Notes: a model not told the origin generated them from the sequence alone. DNA of 48,189 nucleotides from Spongiactinospora gelatinilytica (GCF_003236385.1 NZ_POUA01000012.1:1-48189), one strand, 5' to 3'. Positions 15,397 through 23,231 are shown, counted from the first letter of the stretch. A program made the numbers and translations.

Positions 15397-15855
15397 GTGT
15401 CGGCGGTGCTGGAGCGGGTCGCCGACGCCTCGTATGCGTACTGGGAGGTCGCTGAGCAAGGCGGGGACGCCGGTGCGGCCGTCGGGCATGACCTGGCGGT
15501 GATGGCCGAGCTGGCGGAGGTGGAGGCCGCGGCGCTGCTCGCTTCGGCCGGCCGCCGTGAGGCGGGCACCCGGGCGGCGGTCACGCGGGCGGTTGACGGC
15601 GCGATCACAGGGGAGATGGCCCGGTGCCCGGAGCAGGCGGCATGGTGGGCCCAGGTGCGGGTCCGGCATCTGCACGTCGTGTACGGGCGCGAGGGCGGGG
15701 CGGCGGCGCGGGTCACGGCGGACCTTGGCGTGCCGGTCGAGGAGGTGCGGCAGATCCTGGCGGGACCTGGGAGGCGGGCGGCGGAGCTGCGGCGGGTGGC
15801 CGCCGAGGCGGGCACCCGCACTGGCGCGGAGGATGCCCGGGAGGCCGCCCGCTAA
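15397..15855 (+). CDS. Hypothetical helical protein with possible HTH
   Basis: I do not recognise this family. The 152-residue product is Ala/Glu/Arg-rich and probably all-helical: VSAVLERVADASYAYWEVAE, VMAELAEVEAAALLASAGRR, then WWAQVRVRHLHVVYGREG. A C-terminal segment, ARVTADLGVPVEEVRQILAG, resembles a helix-turn-helix. GTG 15397 is chosen because GGTGAG lies just before it. It is divergent from the 29-residue membrane peptide gene, and both probably share the 62-base control region. Confidence 0.55.
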   Translation: MSAVLERVADASYAYWEVAEQGGDAGAAVGHDLAVMAELAEVEAAALLASAGRREAGTRAAVTRAVDGAITGEMARCPEQAAWWAQVRVRHLHVVYGREGGAAARVTADLGVPVEEVRQILAGPGRRAAELRRVAAEAGTRTGAEDAREAAR

Positions 15856-16021
15856 CGATCTTGAGATGTTAACGGAATGCAAACCTCACCTGGCCTGCTC
15901 ACCCGCCGACGCCGGCCCCCGCACCAACCGAAAGACCCGCCCGACGGCCTCATCCAGCACCTCCGGCCGCGCCTTCGGGCTCCCTATCTGGCCGCCCGAA
16001 AGTCGGGGTCGGCCAGCATCG

Positions 16022-16231
16022 TTGCCGAGCTACATCCACGACGGTGAAATCACCGGCGATATCTTCCAGGCAGACGAATACGCCGCCCACTGGGCGGATC
16101 TGCCGGACGACAACAGGATGTTGCCGGAAGAAGAGCTGGAGCAGTATCTCACCATCATGGGAAGGGTCACCGGGCGGTTTCTCGACCGTGGATGGTTTTC
16201 GTCGGAAGGGCTGCTCTGCACGATTTCCTGA
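16022..16231 (+). pseudogene. Coding-like acidic fragment
   Basis: The open frame reads SYIHDGEITGDIFQADEYAA, HWADLPDDNRMLPEEELEQY and GRVTGRFLDRGWFSSEG before TGA. The composition is balanced and acidic, unlike surrounding shadow frames, and third positions are less GC-biased. There is no good start or ribosome site. Upstream the same frame turns to low-complexity sequence. It is probably the surviving 3' part of a gene I cannot identify. The 15856-16021 stretch before it holds nothing recognisable. Confidence 0.4.
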
Positions 16232-16332
16232 CGCGCGTGGGGATGTCACCATGCTGCAAACGGCGGACCCTAATGCGGCCAACGCCCCCAGCATAGCCAA
16301 ATCGCCCCATGGGCGTTGAATCATTTTCCCCC

Positions 16333-16428
16333 GATACCGAGGGCCGGCGAATGATCGCCGACTGCTCCGCGCCGGTCCTGCGGAACTCGGACCTGCTCTT
16401 TCCCGCTTCGCAGGAAACCGCCCGCTGA
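16333..16428 (+). pseudogene. Remnant of a second SGNH hydrolase (C-terminus)
   Basis: This stretch encodes 31 residues plus stop that align without gaps to the last 31 residues of the SGNH hydrolase at 3760-4638; 16 of 31 are identical (for example DTEGRRMIA against NTEGQRIIA, and a final AR before TGA). DNA similarity continues a few codons upstream (tcattttccccc against tatttccatccc), where the catalytic His codon region is altered. Nothing of the rest of the gene is seen upstream. It is a decayed paralogue end, not a functional gene. Confidence 0.75.
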
Positions 16429-16619
16429 CGATCGCGGATAAAGCCGGGCCGGGTTCCTGTTGCGGACAGGCCGCTGGCATTAAGGGCCTGACGGTGGGAA
16501 TACCGGCGATGGACCGGGGTGGGCGGGCGATATAGAACGAGGGTGCTCCGGTTCGACACCGGACGGCCTCGGCCCGGTGTACGCCCGGACGGCGCACCCG
16601 GCACCCCCAGGGAGGACCA

Positions 16620-17261
16620 GTGAAACGCAGTCGATTAGCGGCCTGTCTGCTCGCCCTGCTCATGTCGCTGTTTTCTGCACAGGCAGTGCACAGCACCTCG
16701 GCCTCGGCCGGCGCATCCGGGAACTGCTACCCGATCTTCTGGGGAAACAAGATGGTGGACTGCGTCCCGATCCCGGTCGTGGTGGACGGCTGGTGCCGCG
16801 GTCCATGCCCGCCGCCGCCGCCGTGTCTGAGCTGCCCGTGGGAGTTGGCGATCGACTTCCGCACCTACCCGGTACTGCCGCAGAGCCAGGAGTTCCAGTA
16901 CGTCGCTGATCTGACCCTGGGGTTCCACGCGTTGCACGCGGCGTCGCAGGCCGGCGACAGCACGAGCCGGAGCCGGCTTCGCGCAGAGGCGCTGGGCCAC
17001 TTCCAGCGCGGCGCGCGGACGCTGGGCAGGAGCCAGGTGACGGTGGAGCAGGTCGGGCTGTTGGATCGGGCGGCCGGCGCCCTCGGACCACAGCCCGTTC
17101 CCTGGCTGGTGGCCGCCGCCAACGACATCATCGCCGGCATGAACCACCTCCGGGACGGCGGCTCAGGCCCGGGGTTGCCGTCGGGATCGACCCAGTTGGC
17201 GGTGCAGAAGTTCGACGATGCGCACTGGAAGTTCGAGATCCTGCCCGCCGCCGGTGACTGA
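16620..17261 (+). CDS. Secreted protein with Cys/Pro-rich segment
   Basis: A 213-residue exported protein of unknown function. It has a signal peptide (MKRSRLAACLLALLMSLFSA, cleavage near QAVHS or SASAG). An unusual segment, CRGPCPPPPPCLSCPW, lies at about 59-74, preceded by two more Cys (NCYPIFWGNKMVDC). The rest is a helical domain: EFQYVADLTLGFHALHAASQ, LRAEALGHFQRGARTLGRS, LVAAANDIIAGMNHLRDGG. Six clustered Cys with a pentaproline suggest a disulfide-tied or metal-binding N-terminal knot on a helical body. GTG 16620 follows GGGAGGACCA. A long hairpin lies just past the stop. Confidence 0.7.
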   Translation: MKRSRLAACLLALLMSLFSAQAVHSTSASAGASGNCYPIFWGNKMVDCVPIPVVVDGWCRGPCPPPPPCLSCPWELAIDFRTYPVLPQSQEFQYVADLTLGFHALHAASQAGDSTSRSRLRAEALGHFQRGARTLGRSQVTVEQVGLLDRAAGALGPQPVPWLVAAANDIIAGMNHLRDGGSGPGLPSGSTQLAVQKFDDAHWKFEILPAAGD

Positions 17262-17267
17262 GACGTG

Positions 17268-17332
17268 CGATGGACCGCGGTGAGGTCGATCCCGGTACGG
17301 GAGGCCGGGCGTCGCGATGCCGCGGTCCATCG
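17268..17332. terminator. Bidirectional terminator-like hairpin
   Basis: CGATGGACCGCGG (17268-17280) and CCGCGGTCCATCG (17320-17332) form a perfect 13-bp stem. Inside its loop is a small CCCG-GTA-CGGG hairpin. It sits between the convergent 16620 gene and the LLM oxidoreductase. Confidence 0.65.
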
Positions 17333-17361
17333 TCGCACGGGCGGCACCCCGCTGAGCAAGG

Positions 17362-18201
17362 TCAGCCGATGAGGGCGTCGGCCAGGGCGTGCCATTGCGC
17401 GTGCGGGACGGTCTTCGGGTCCGTCGGCTGCACGGCGAGGACGACCTGGTCGGCGCCCGCCTCCAGGTGGCGGCGCAGGCGCGCGGCGACGGCCTCGATG
17501 TCGCCCCAGGCGACCAGCTCGTCGAGCAGGCGGTCGCTGGGCCCGGCGATGTCGGCGTCGGTGAAGCCCATCCGGCGCAGATTCTGCGGATAGCCGCCGA
17601 CCTTGGCCAGGAAGCGGATGGACTCGCGGACGGTGTCCCTGGCCCGTCGCGGATCGCTTTCGAGGACGACGTACTCCATCACGGCCAAGATCGCCTCATC
17701 GCCCAGGATCCGCCGGGCCTGCGCGGTGTACTCAGGCGTGACCAGCAGGGGCAGCGCGCCGGCCGCGCGGTCGCGGGACAGCTCCAGCATCCGCGGGCCC
17801 AGCGCCGACAGCACGCGGGCGCCGGCCGGGACCGGCGGGTCGGCGGCGTCCAGGCGGTCGAGGTAGGCGTTCATGTCGCGCAGCGGGCGGGGACCGTGCA
17901 TCCCGCCCAGCCCGGTGATCAGCCGCCCCGGATCGGTGGACTCCAGGTCGCGGCGCAACGCCACCACCTCCTCGGCGGCGTACACCTGGGCGGGGATGAT
18001 CGCGCTGCCGACGCGGACGGTCTCGGTGGCCCGGATGACGTCCCGCAGCGGGTCCAGGGTGGCGAGCTGGCCGCCGGCGATCCAGATCGTGGCGTAGCCG
18101 AGCCGCTCCAGCAGGGCGGCGTCGTCGAGGTGGCCGCCATCAGTGCGCACGTCCAGGGTCACGCCGATGGGCCCCAGGTCGCCCCGGCCGAGCTGTGTCA
18201 T
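17362..18201 (-). CDS. F420-dependent LLM-class oxidoreductase (TIGR03620-like)
   Basis: A 279-residue luciferase-like monooxygenase-family flavin/F420 oxidoreductase. Typical pieces are LGPIGVTLDV at the N-terminus, LLERLGYATIWIAGGQ, TIRVGSAIIP-like TVRVGSAIIPAQ, GRLITGLGGMHGPRPLRDM (substrate-loop region), RVLSALGPRMLELSRDRAAG, and a C-terminal AVAARLRRHLEAGADQVVL. The short length and ordering fit TIGR03620-type actinobacterial proteins. ATG 18201 follows AAAGGGG; the frame stays open upstream but is not coding-like. It is divergent from the P450, with a perfect palindrome in the gap, suggesting shared control and perhaps a shared pathway. Confidence 0.87.
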   Translation of the reverse strand: MTQLGRGDLGPIGVTLDVRTDGGHLDDAALLERLGYATIWIAGGQLATLDPLRDVIRATETVRVGSAIIPAQVYAAEEVVALRRDLESTDPGRLITGLGGMHGPRPLRDMNAYLDRLDAADPPVPAGARVLSALGPRMLELSRDRAAGALPLLVTPEYTAQARRILGDEAILAVMEYVVLESDPRRARDTVRESIRFLAKVGGYPQNLRRMGFTDADIAGPSDRLLDELVAWGDIEAVAARLRRHLEAGADQVVLAVQPTDPKTVPHAQWHALADALIG

Positions 18202-18256
18202 CTGTCTGCCCCTTTCGTGGCGGAAGTCTTCCCCCGATGACTGCGATGTTAATTTC

Positions 18257-18276
18257 TCGACCTCACTTGAGGTCAA
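18257..18276. promoter_or_regulatory. Palindromic operator between LLM oxidoreductase and P450
   Basis: GACCTC-ACTT-GAGGTC (18259-18274) is a perfect 6-bp-arm dyad, flanked by TC and AA. It is 58 bases upstream of the LLM start and 134 upstream of the P450 start. A second dyad, TGACGTCA, with related TGACATCA and TGACGTAG copies, lies near 18324-18354. No regulator gene is adjacent. Confidence 0.55.
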
Positions 18277-18409
18277 CCGGCCGCCACCCCGCCACCTTCC
18301 GCGCCTCGCGGGAGGTGTCAAACTGACGTAGATATGACATCATCATGACGTCAAGATGGTGTCGAGCGCACCGTCGAGCACACCTCTGCTCCCGAAAAAG
18401 GTGATCGAA

Positions 18410-19591
18410 ATGCTGGAGTACATCCCCGTGGCCCGGCTCGCCCTCGCCCGGGACCCGGACCGCCCCTTCGACCCGTCCGGGGAACTGGCCCGGCTGCACA
18501 AGGAGCGTCCGCTGGAGCGGTCGGCCTTCAGCGACGGCCATCCCCTGTGGGTGGTGACCGACCGCGCGTGGGTACGCGCGATCTTGGCCGACCCCCGCTT
18601 CAGCGTCCGCTACGACCTGCTGCACCAGCCTGGCGGCGGCACCATGCCGCCGGCCCGGCCCGGCGACATGACCGGCCTGGACGCGCCCGAGCACACCCGC
18701 TACCGGCGGCTTTTGACCGGCGAGTTCACCGTAAGGCGGATGCGCAGGCTCACCGCCCGCATCGAGGCCGTCACCGAGGAGCGGCTGGCCGAAATGGAAC
18801 GCCTCGGACCGCCGGCCGACCTGGTGGAGGTCTTCGCCCGGCCCATCCCCGCGCTGATGATCTGCGAGCTGCTCGGCGTCCCCTACGCCGAGCGGGAGCG
18901 GTTCGAGGGCGACGCGATCCTGCTGACCGGCGGCGACGCCGACATCGAGACGGCCAACACGGCGGGCGCCGCCCTGTACGCGTACCTGAGCGAGCTGGTG
19001 GCCGCCAAGCGGGCGAACCCCACCGACGACCTGCTCAGCGGCCTGACCACGAGCGACCTCAGCGATGACGAGCTCACCATGATGGGGCTGGTACTGCTCG
19101 GCGCCGGCCTCGACACCACCGCCAACATGCTCTCGCTCGGCACGTTCGCGCTGCTGCAGAACCCCGCCCAGCTCGCCGCGCTGCGCGAGAACCCCGCCAT
19201 CGCCGACAGCGCCGTGGAAGAACTGCTGCGCTACCTCAGCGTGGTCCCCTTCCTGACCCGTACCGCGCTGGAGGACGTGGAGATCGACGGCCAGGTGATC
19301 AAGGCGGGGGAGAGCGCCCTGCTCATCATCTCCACGGCCAACCGCGACCCTGGGCACTTCCCCGACCCCGACGTCCTGGACCTTCGCCGCCCGGCCGGCG
19401 GGCACAACGCCTTCGGCCACGGCATCCACCAGTGCCTGGGCCAGCAGCTGGCCCGCGTGGTGATGCAGGTCGCCTACCCCGCGCTGGTCGCCCGCTTCCC
19501 GCGGCTGCGGCTGGCGGTGCCCCCGCAGGAGGTGCCGCTGCGCGAGAACGCGGTGATCCTCGGCGTGCAGAAGCTCCCGGTCGAGTGGTGA
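18410..19591 (+). CDS. Cytochrome P450 (class I bacterial type)
   Basis: A 393-residue soluble heme monooxygenase needing ferredoxin partners, none of which are encoded nearby. The I-helix oxygen-activation motif is GAGLDTT (231-237). The K-helix ExxR is in VEELLRYL. The heme-binding loop FGHGIHQCLGQQLAR carries the thiolate ligand Cys342. The N-terminal region (RDPDRPFDPSGEL, DPRFSVRYDLLH, MTGLDAPEHTRYRRLL) is typical of CYP105/CYP107-like proteins. ATG 18410 is chosen for the upstream AAAGGTG; an in-frame start at 18356 would add 18 atypical residues. It probably oxidises a small secondary metabolite or xenobiotic. It is divergent from an F420 oxidoreductase. Confidence 0.93.
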   Translation: MLEYIPVARLALARDPDRPFDPSGELARLHKERPLERSAFSDGHPLWVVTDRAWVRAILADPRFSVRYDLLHQPGGGTMPPARPGDMTGLDAPEHTRYRRLLTGEFTVRRMRRLTARIEAVTEERLAEMERLGPPADLVEVFARPIPALMICELLGVPYAERERFEGDAILLTGGDADIETANTAGAALYAYLSELVAAKRANPTDDLLSGLTTSDLSDDELTMMGLVLLGAGLDTTANMLSLGTFALLQNPAQLAALRENPAIADSAVEELLRYLSVVPFLTRTALEDVEIDGQVIKAGESALLIISTANRDPGHFPDPDVLDLRRPAGGHNAFGHGIHQCLGQQLARVVMQVAYPALVARFPRLRLAVPPQEVPLRENAVILGVQKLPVEW

Positions 19592-19633
19592 TCACGGCAC
19601 GGCCGGCGAGCCCGCGCGGGTCGCCGGCACCGT

Positions 19634-19972
19634 TCAGCCGCCGCCCCGCGGCGCGTACATGATCACCGCCATCCCGGCCAGGCAGATCAGCGCGCCGACG
19701 ACGTCCCACCGGTCGGGGCGGTACCCGTCGAAGACCATGCCCCAGGCGATCGACCCGCCCACGAAGACCCCGCCGTAGGCGGCGAGGATGCGCCCGAAGT
19801 GAATATCGTGCTGGAAGGTGGCCACCACACCGTACAGCCCGAGGGCGATGACGCCCGCGCCGATCCAGATCCACCCGCGGTGTTCGCGCACCCCCTGCCA
19901 GACCAGCCAGGCGCCGCCGATCTCCAGCAGGGCGGCGAGCACGAACAGCGCGACGGAACGAGCGATCAGCAC
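19634..19972 (-). CDS. YnfA-family (UPF0060) membrane protein
   Basis: A 112-residue protein with four membrane helices, a small-multidrug-resistance-like fold. Family signatures are [60 protein letters not shown], and [20 protein letters not shown]. Length and order match the family exactly. The transport function is inferred from fold similarity and remains unproven for most members. It lies downstream of, and codirectional with, the MerR regulator gene, with 34 bases between them, so it may be co-transcribed and controlled by that regulator. Confidence 0.93.
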   Translation of the reverse strand: MLIARSVALFVLAALLEIGGAWLVWQGVREHRGWIWIGAGVIALGLYGVVATFQHDIHFGRILAAYGGVFVGGSIAWGMVFDGYRPDRWDVVGALICLAGMAVIMYAPRGGG

Positions 19973-20006
19973 GGTGCAGACATGCCTTTCTGATGAGGTG
20001 CGGGAC

Positions 20007-20735
20007 TCAGGCGGGCGGGCCGAACAGCTCGGCGAGCAGGCCCGCGCCGTCCGCGGGGGCGCGCACCTCCAGGCGCAGGAGCGGGCCGTCCAGGTGGAGC
20101 CGGAAGTCGAAGAACGGGCAGCACAGCTGCTCGGCGACCGCGAGCCCGGCCACCGCCGCGGCCCGCTCGGCCGCGAGCGTCACCCGCAGCCCGCCGGGGA
20201 TCGCCTCCCGCCCGGCGCCGTCGAGGAGTGCCCGCCACCGCGTGAGGCGTTCGCCGGGCTCGTCGCCGGTCAGTGAGCAGGCCACCGGCGGCGGCGCGTC
20301 CCCCATCGGCAAGGCCGTGCCCATGGCGGGCGGGGTGAGGAAGGCGCACCGCGAACCGCATCGGGCCTCGCGGTCGGGCAACGCGTCCAGATGCGCGAGC
20401 GCGGTACGCAAGAAGCCGGTGAAGGCGGCCAGCTCCCCGGCGCGGGCCTCGGCGGCCGCCAGCCGCTCCCGGATGCGCGGCCGCAGGTCGGCCTTGACCT
20501 GGGCGCATGATCCGGCCTCCCACACCGTGAGCAGCTCGGCGATCTCCTCCAGCGGTAGTCCCAGGTGCTTGGCCTCGCCGATGAACGCCAGCCGGTCCAC
20601 CGCCTCCGGGCCGTAGGCGCGGTACCCGGCCGGAGTGCGCCCGGCGGGCAGCAGCCCGGCCTGCTCGTAGAAGCGCAGGGTCGTGGCCGGGACACCGGTA
20701 CGCGCCGCGAGCTGGGATATCCGCATGGATGTCAT
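20007..20735 (-). CDS. MerR-family transcriptional regulator
   Basis: A 242-residue regulator. The N-terminal winged HTH is canonical: [38 protein letters not shown], then a dimerisation helix around [20 protein letters not shown]. The C-terminal half is longer than in metal sensors. It contains several Cys ([24 protein letters not shown]), which may bind metal or sense thiols; the last 100 residues resemble an accessory domain following such MerR proteins in actinobacteria. ATG 20735 is chosen, with 20726 possible. A GACCTTC-N10-GAAGGTC dyad in the promoter is the expected autoregulatory site. The neighbouring YnfA gene is a likely target. Confidence 0.85.
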   Translation of the reverse strand: MTSMRISQLAARTGVPATTLRFYEQAGLLPAGRTPAGYRAYGPEAVDRLAFIGEAKHLGLPLEEIAELLTVWEAGSCAQVKADLRPRIRERLAAAEARAGELAAFTGFLRTALAHLDALPDREARCGSRCAFLTPPAMGTALPMGDAPPPVACSLTGDEPGERLTRWRALLDGAGREAIPGGLRVTLAAERAAAVAGLAVAEQLCCPFFDFRLHLDGPLLRLEVRAPADGAGLLAELFGPPA

Positions 20736-20748
20736 ACCACCGACGGTA

Positions 20749-20772
20749 GACCTTCCACCCGGCTCGAAGGTC
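20749..20772 (-). promoter_or_regulatory. MerR-type promoter/operator
   Basis: GACCTTC (20749-20755) and GAAGGTC (20766-20772) are perfect inverted arms separated by 10 bp. On the minus strand TTGACC (20774-20769) is a good -35, with a -10-like CTACCG after a long spacer. This is the architecture recognised by MerR activators, just upstream of the merR start. Confidence 0.75.
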
Positions 20773-20798
20773 AAGCCCTGAAGGTTCCCGGCCGGGGA

Positions 20799-20826
20799 TG
20801 TCGTATCGGCGGTCCCGCCGATCGTC
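20799..20826 (+). promoter_or_regulatory. Putative ECF42-type promoter with palindromic spacer
   Basis: TGTCGT (20799-20804) and CGTC (20823-20826) resemble the bipartite ECF42 promoter signature as I recall it (TGTCGA and CGA/TC). The 18 bases between them are a perfect dyad, ATCGGCGG-TC-CCGCCGAT. It lies about 40 bases upstream of the VOC-YCII-ECF operon. Confidence 0.5.
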
Positions 20827-20864
20827 TTCCGAGATAGGAGCACAACCGGGACAAGGAGCCGGAA

Positions 20865-21263
20865 ATGAACCCACGACTGAACACGATCGCCATGATCGTG
20901 TCCGATATGGATGCCTCGATGGCCTTCTATGCCCGGCTCGGGCTGGAGTTCGCGATCGACCCACGTTCGCCGGAGCACGCCGGATGCGACCTGCCGGGCG
21001 GGCTGCATGTGATGCTGGACACCGAGAAGTTTCGCACGCCCTTCCTGCCGGGCTGGAGTGCGCCGGGCGGCGGGCCGCGTACGCTGCTGTGCTTTGAGTT
21101 CGACACCCCGGCCGGGGTGGACGCCAAGTACGCCGAGCTGGTCGCCGCGGGCCATCGCGGGATCGCCGAGCCGTTCGACGCGTTCTGGGGGATGCGCTAC
21201 GCGACGGTGGCCGACCCCGACGGGAGCGGCGTGGACCTGTACGCCGCGCTCCCGGCACGCTGA
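20865..21263 (+). CDS. VOC/glyoxalase-fold protein
   Basis: A 132-residue vicinal-oxygen-chelate protein: two beta-alpha-beta-beta-beta modules, beginning NTIAMIVSDMDASMAFYARL and ending MRYATVADPDGSGVDLYAAL. Candidate metal ligands are sparse; the final EP/DPDG region is present, but the His usual in the first strand is not evident. It may therefore be a binding protein, as in antibiotic-sequestering members, rather than a glyoxalase. A strong ribosome site, AAGGAGCCGGAA, precedes ATG 20865. It is the first gene of an apparent operon with the YCII and sigma factor genes, 19 bases upstream of the former. Confidence 0.85.
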   Translation: MNPRLNTIAMIVSDMDASMAFYARLGLEFAIDPRSPEHAGCDLPGGLHVMLDTEKFRTPFLPGWSAPGGGPRTLLCFEFDTPAGVDAKYAELVAAGHRGIAEPFDAFWGMRYATVADPDGSGVDLYAALPAR

Positions 21264-21282
21264 CCCGCGAGAGGAGAACGAC

Positions 21283-21621
21283 GTGAAGTACGTGCTGATG
21301 TTCGTCGAGACCGAACGGTTCGCCCGGGAACTACAGGCGATGGGCGAGCTGGAGCGGCAGGCCGCCTACGCGGCGGTGGGCCGCTGGTTCGCCGACAACG
21401 CCGACAAGATCACCCGTCACACGCATCTGGCCCCCGTGCACACCGCCACCACCATGCGGCTGGACCAGCCGGAGCCGATGGTCACCGACGGGCCCTACCT
21501 GGAGGGCAAGGAGGTGGTCAGCGGGTTCGCCGAGGTCGAGGTGGCGGACCTGGACGAGGCGTTGCGGCTGGCCCGCACCTGGCCGGCCTGCCCGATCGTG
21601 GAGATCCGCCCCGCCTCATGA
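21283..21621 (+). CDS. YCII-related (DGPF-type) protein
   Basis: A 112-residue protein of the YciI/YCII superfamily, a ferredoxin-like dimer of unknown chemistry. The family core is KYVLMFVETERFARELQAM, AVGRWFADNAD, and PMVTDGPYLEGKEVVSGF, where DGPY takes the place of the name-giving DGPF, ending VEVADLDEALRLARTWPACP with IVEIRPAS. GTG 21283 follows GAGGAGAACG. The stop overlaps the sigma factor ATG (ATGA). Such proteins are the characteristic partners of ECF42 sigma factors; one idea is that they act in an oxidative reaction controlled by the sigma factor, but no function is proven. Confidence 0.9.
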   Translation: MKYVLMFVETERFARELQAMGELERQAAYAAVGRWFADNADKITRHTHLAPVHTATTMRLDQPEPMVTDGPYLEGKEVVSGFAEVEVADLDEALRLARTWPACPIVEIRPAS

Positions 21622-22823
21622 GCGGACCCGTGCCCCGGGAGGTGCTGGCCGGTGTGGTCCGCGAGCACGCGGGCCGGCTGGCGGCGTCCCTGGTGTCGCT
21701 GCTGGGCGACTTCTCCGCCGCCGAGGACCTGGTGCAGGACGCGGTGGAGACCGCGCTGCGGCGCTGGCCGGTGGAGGGCGTACCGGACCGGCCCGACGCG
21801 TGGCTGTTCACCGTGGCCCGCCGGCGCGGCCTGGACGTACTGCGCCGCGAGTCCAACCACCGGGCCAAACTCGCCCGGCTCACCTGGCCGGGCCCCGCAC
21901 CGCCGGATGACCGGCTACGGCTGATCTTCACCTGCTGCCACCCCGCGCTGTCGCGCGGCGCGCAGATCGCCCTCACCTTGCGGGTGGTGTGCGGGCTGTC
22001 GGTGGCGCAGATCGCCGCGGCGTTCATCGTGCCCGAGACCACGGTCGCCCAGCGCATCACGCGGGCCAAGCGGAAGATCGGCGAGGCCGGCATCCCCTAC
22101 CGCGTCCCGGCCGGCGAGGAGCTGCCCTCCCGGCTGGGCGAGGTGCTGGCGGTCATCTACCTGCTGTTCAACGAGGGGTACCTGTCCAACACGGCCGAAC
22201 GGGCCCAGGCGCGCGACCTGGTCGCGGACGCCGAGTGGCTGGCCGCGCTGCTGGCCGGCCTCATGCCCAAGGAGCCGGAGGCGGCCGGGCTGCTGGCACT
22301 GATCCGGCTGCACCGGGCCCGCGGCGCGGCCCGCTTCGACGCCCGGGGCCGGCTGGTGCTGCTGGCCGACCAGGACCGCGGCCTGTGGGACCGGCAGGCC
22401 ATCGCCGCGGCCACGGCGCTGCTCACCTGCGCCGCCCACACCCACCGCAGGCCGGGGCCCTACCAGCTCCAGGCGGCGATCGTGGCCTGCCATGCCGAGG
22501 CGGCGACCTTCGCCGACACCGACTGGGCGCAGATCCTGGTGCTGTACGACATGCTGCTGCACCTGGCGCCCTCACCGGTCACCCGGCTGCACCGGGCCGT
22601 CGCCGTACGCTACGCGCAAGGCCCGGCGGCGGCGCTGGCCGAGCTGAACGCCCTCGGTGACGCTTTGGAGCGCTACCCGCTGTTCCACGCCACCCGGGCC
22701 GAACTGCTGCGCGACCTGGAGCGCCACGAGGAGGCGCACCGGGCCGATCGGCGGGCGCTGGAGCTGACCGCCAACCCGGCCCAGCAGGCACTGCTGGAAG
22801 AACGCCTGCTCGGCTGGGATTGA
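21618..22823 (+). CDS. ECF42-like RNA polymerase sigma factor with C-terminal extension
   Basis: A 401-residue sigma factor, twice the usual ECF length. Region 2 is near residues 10-80 (LVSLLGDFSAAEDLVQDAVE, AWLFTVARRRGLDVLRRESN). Region 4 is near 100-165 (LTLRVVCGLSVAQIAAAFIV, PETTVAQRITRAKRKIGEAG). The remaining 230 residues form the TPR-like extension of this group: VIYLLFNEGYLSN, LLALIRLHRARGAARFD, YQLQAAIVACHAEAATFADT, LYDMLLHLAPSPVTRLHRAV. ECF42 factors have no anti-sigma factor and are thought to be controlled through this extension. Coupling to a YCII gene is diagnostic. It probably autoactivates from the promoter near 20799. Confidence 0.93.
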   Translation: MSGPVPREVLAGVVREHAGRLAASLVSLLGDFSAAEDLVQDAVETALRRWPVEGVPDRPDAWLFTVARRRGLDVLRRESNHRAKLARLTWPGPAPPDDRLRLIFTCCHPALSRGAQIALTLRVVCGLSVAQIAAAFIVPETTVAQRITRAKRKIGEAGIPYRVPAGEELPSRLGEVLAVIYLLFNEGYLSNTAERAQARDLVADAEWLAALLAGLMPKEPEAAGLLALIRLHRARGAARFDARGRLVLLADQDRGLWDRQAIAAATALLTCAAHTHRRPGPYQLQAAIVACHAEAATFADTDWAQILVLYDMLLHLAPSPVTRLHRAVAVRYAQGPAAALAELNALGDALERYPLFHATRAELLRDLERHEEAHRADRRALELTANPAQQALLEERLLGWD

Positions 22824-22842
22824 GCCGCGGCCCTGCGGCGGC

Positions 22843-23157
22843 TCAGGAGTCGGCGACCTGCCAGGGGGCCTGGGCGCGCGTCGGCCGGCTCTCGGCCTCG
22901 ACCCGCACCGCGTAGGCGGCGGACGCGGGCGGCAGGGTGCCGGTCTGGACGGGCCCGAGGTAGGTGTGACCGGTCAGATGGCACCAGGCGGGCAGGTCGA
23001 TCGGGGCGGCCGGATCACTCGCGATCAGGTGGACGACGCGGCCCGGTTCCAGATCGGCCACCAGGCGGCGCAGCTCGATCAGCAACAGCACGCAGCGGCG
23101 GTCACCGCCGTCCAGCACGACCGGATCGCCGGGCACGGCCGGGTGTGCGCCGCTCAT
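22843..23157 (-). CDS. TusA/SirA-like sulfurtransferase-fold protein
   Basis: A 104-residue protein with the TusA two-layer fold pattern: VVLDGGDRRCVLLLIELRRL at the N-terminus and VVHLIASDPAAPIDLPAWCH later. The active-site Cys position is kept (Cys22), but the usual CPxP is CVLL, so the helix-capping prolines are missing. Cys59 in DLPAWCHLTGH matches the second conserved position. The C-terminal 40 residues are an extra strand and a disordered tail. It may carry sulfur or be a non-catalytic relative. Its ATG overlaps the stop of a 25-residue upstream ORF. Confidence 0.7.
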   Translation of the reverse strand: MSGAHPAVPGDPVVLDGGDRRCVLLLIELRRLVADLEPGRVVHLIASDPAAPIDLPAWCHLTGHTYLGPVQTGTLPPASAAYAVRVEAESRPTRAQAPWQVADS

Positions 23158-23231
23158 GCGGCCACCGGCGCGCCGGTGCGCGACCGATCGCCCGCGAGGG
23201 CGAACGTGTCGTCCAGTTTCGCCTTGCTCAC
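23154..23231 (-). CDS. 25-residue leader ORF coupled to the TusA-like gene
   Basis: GTG 23229-23231 follows AGGAGGGCCG, a strong ribosome site. The product begins MSKAKLDDTFALAGDRSRTG and ends at TGA 23154-23156, overlapping the ATG of the TusA-like gene. Overlap and ribosome site suggest translational coupling. It may be a leader peptide or the stub of a truncated gene. Confidence 0.5.
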   Translation of the reverse strand: MSKAKLDDTFALAGDRSRTGAPVAA

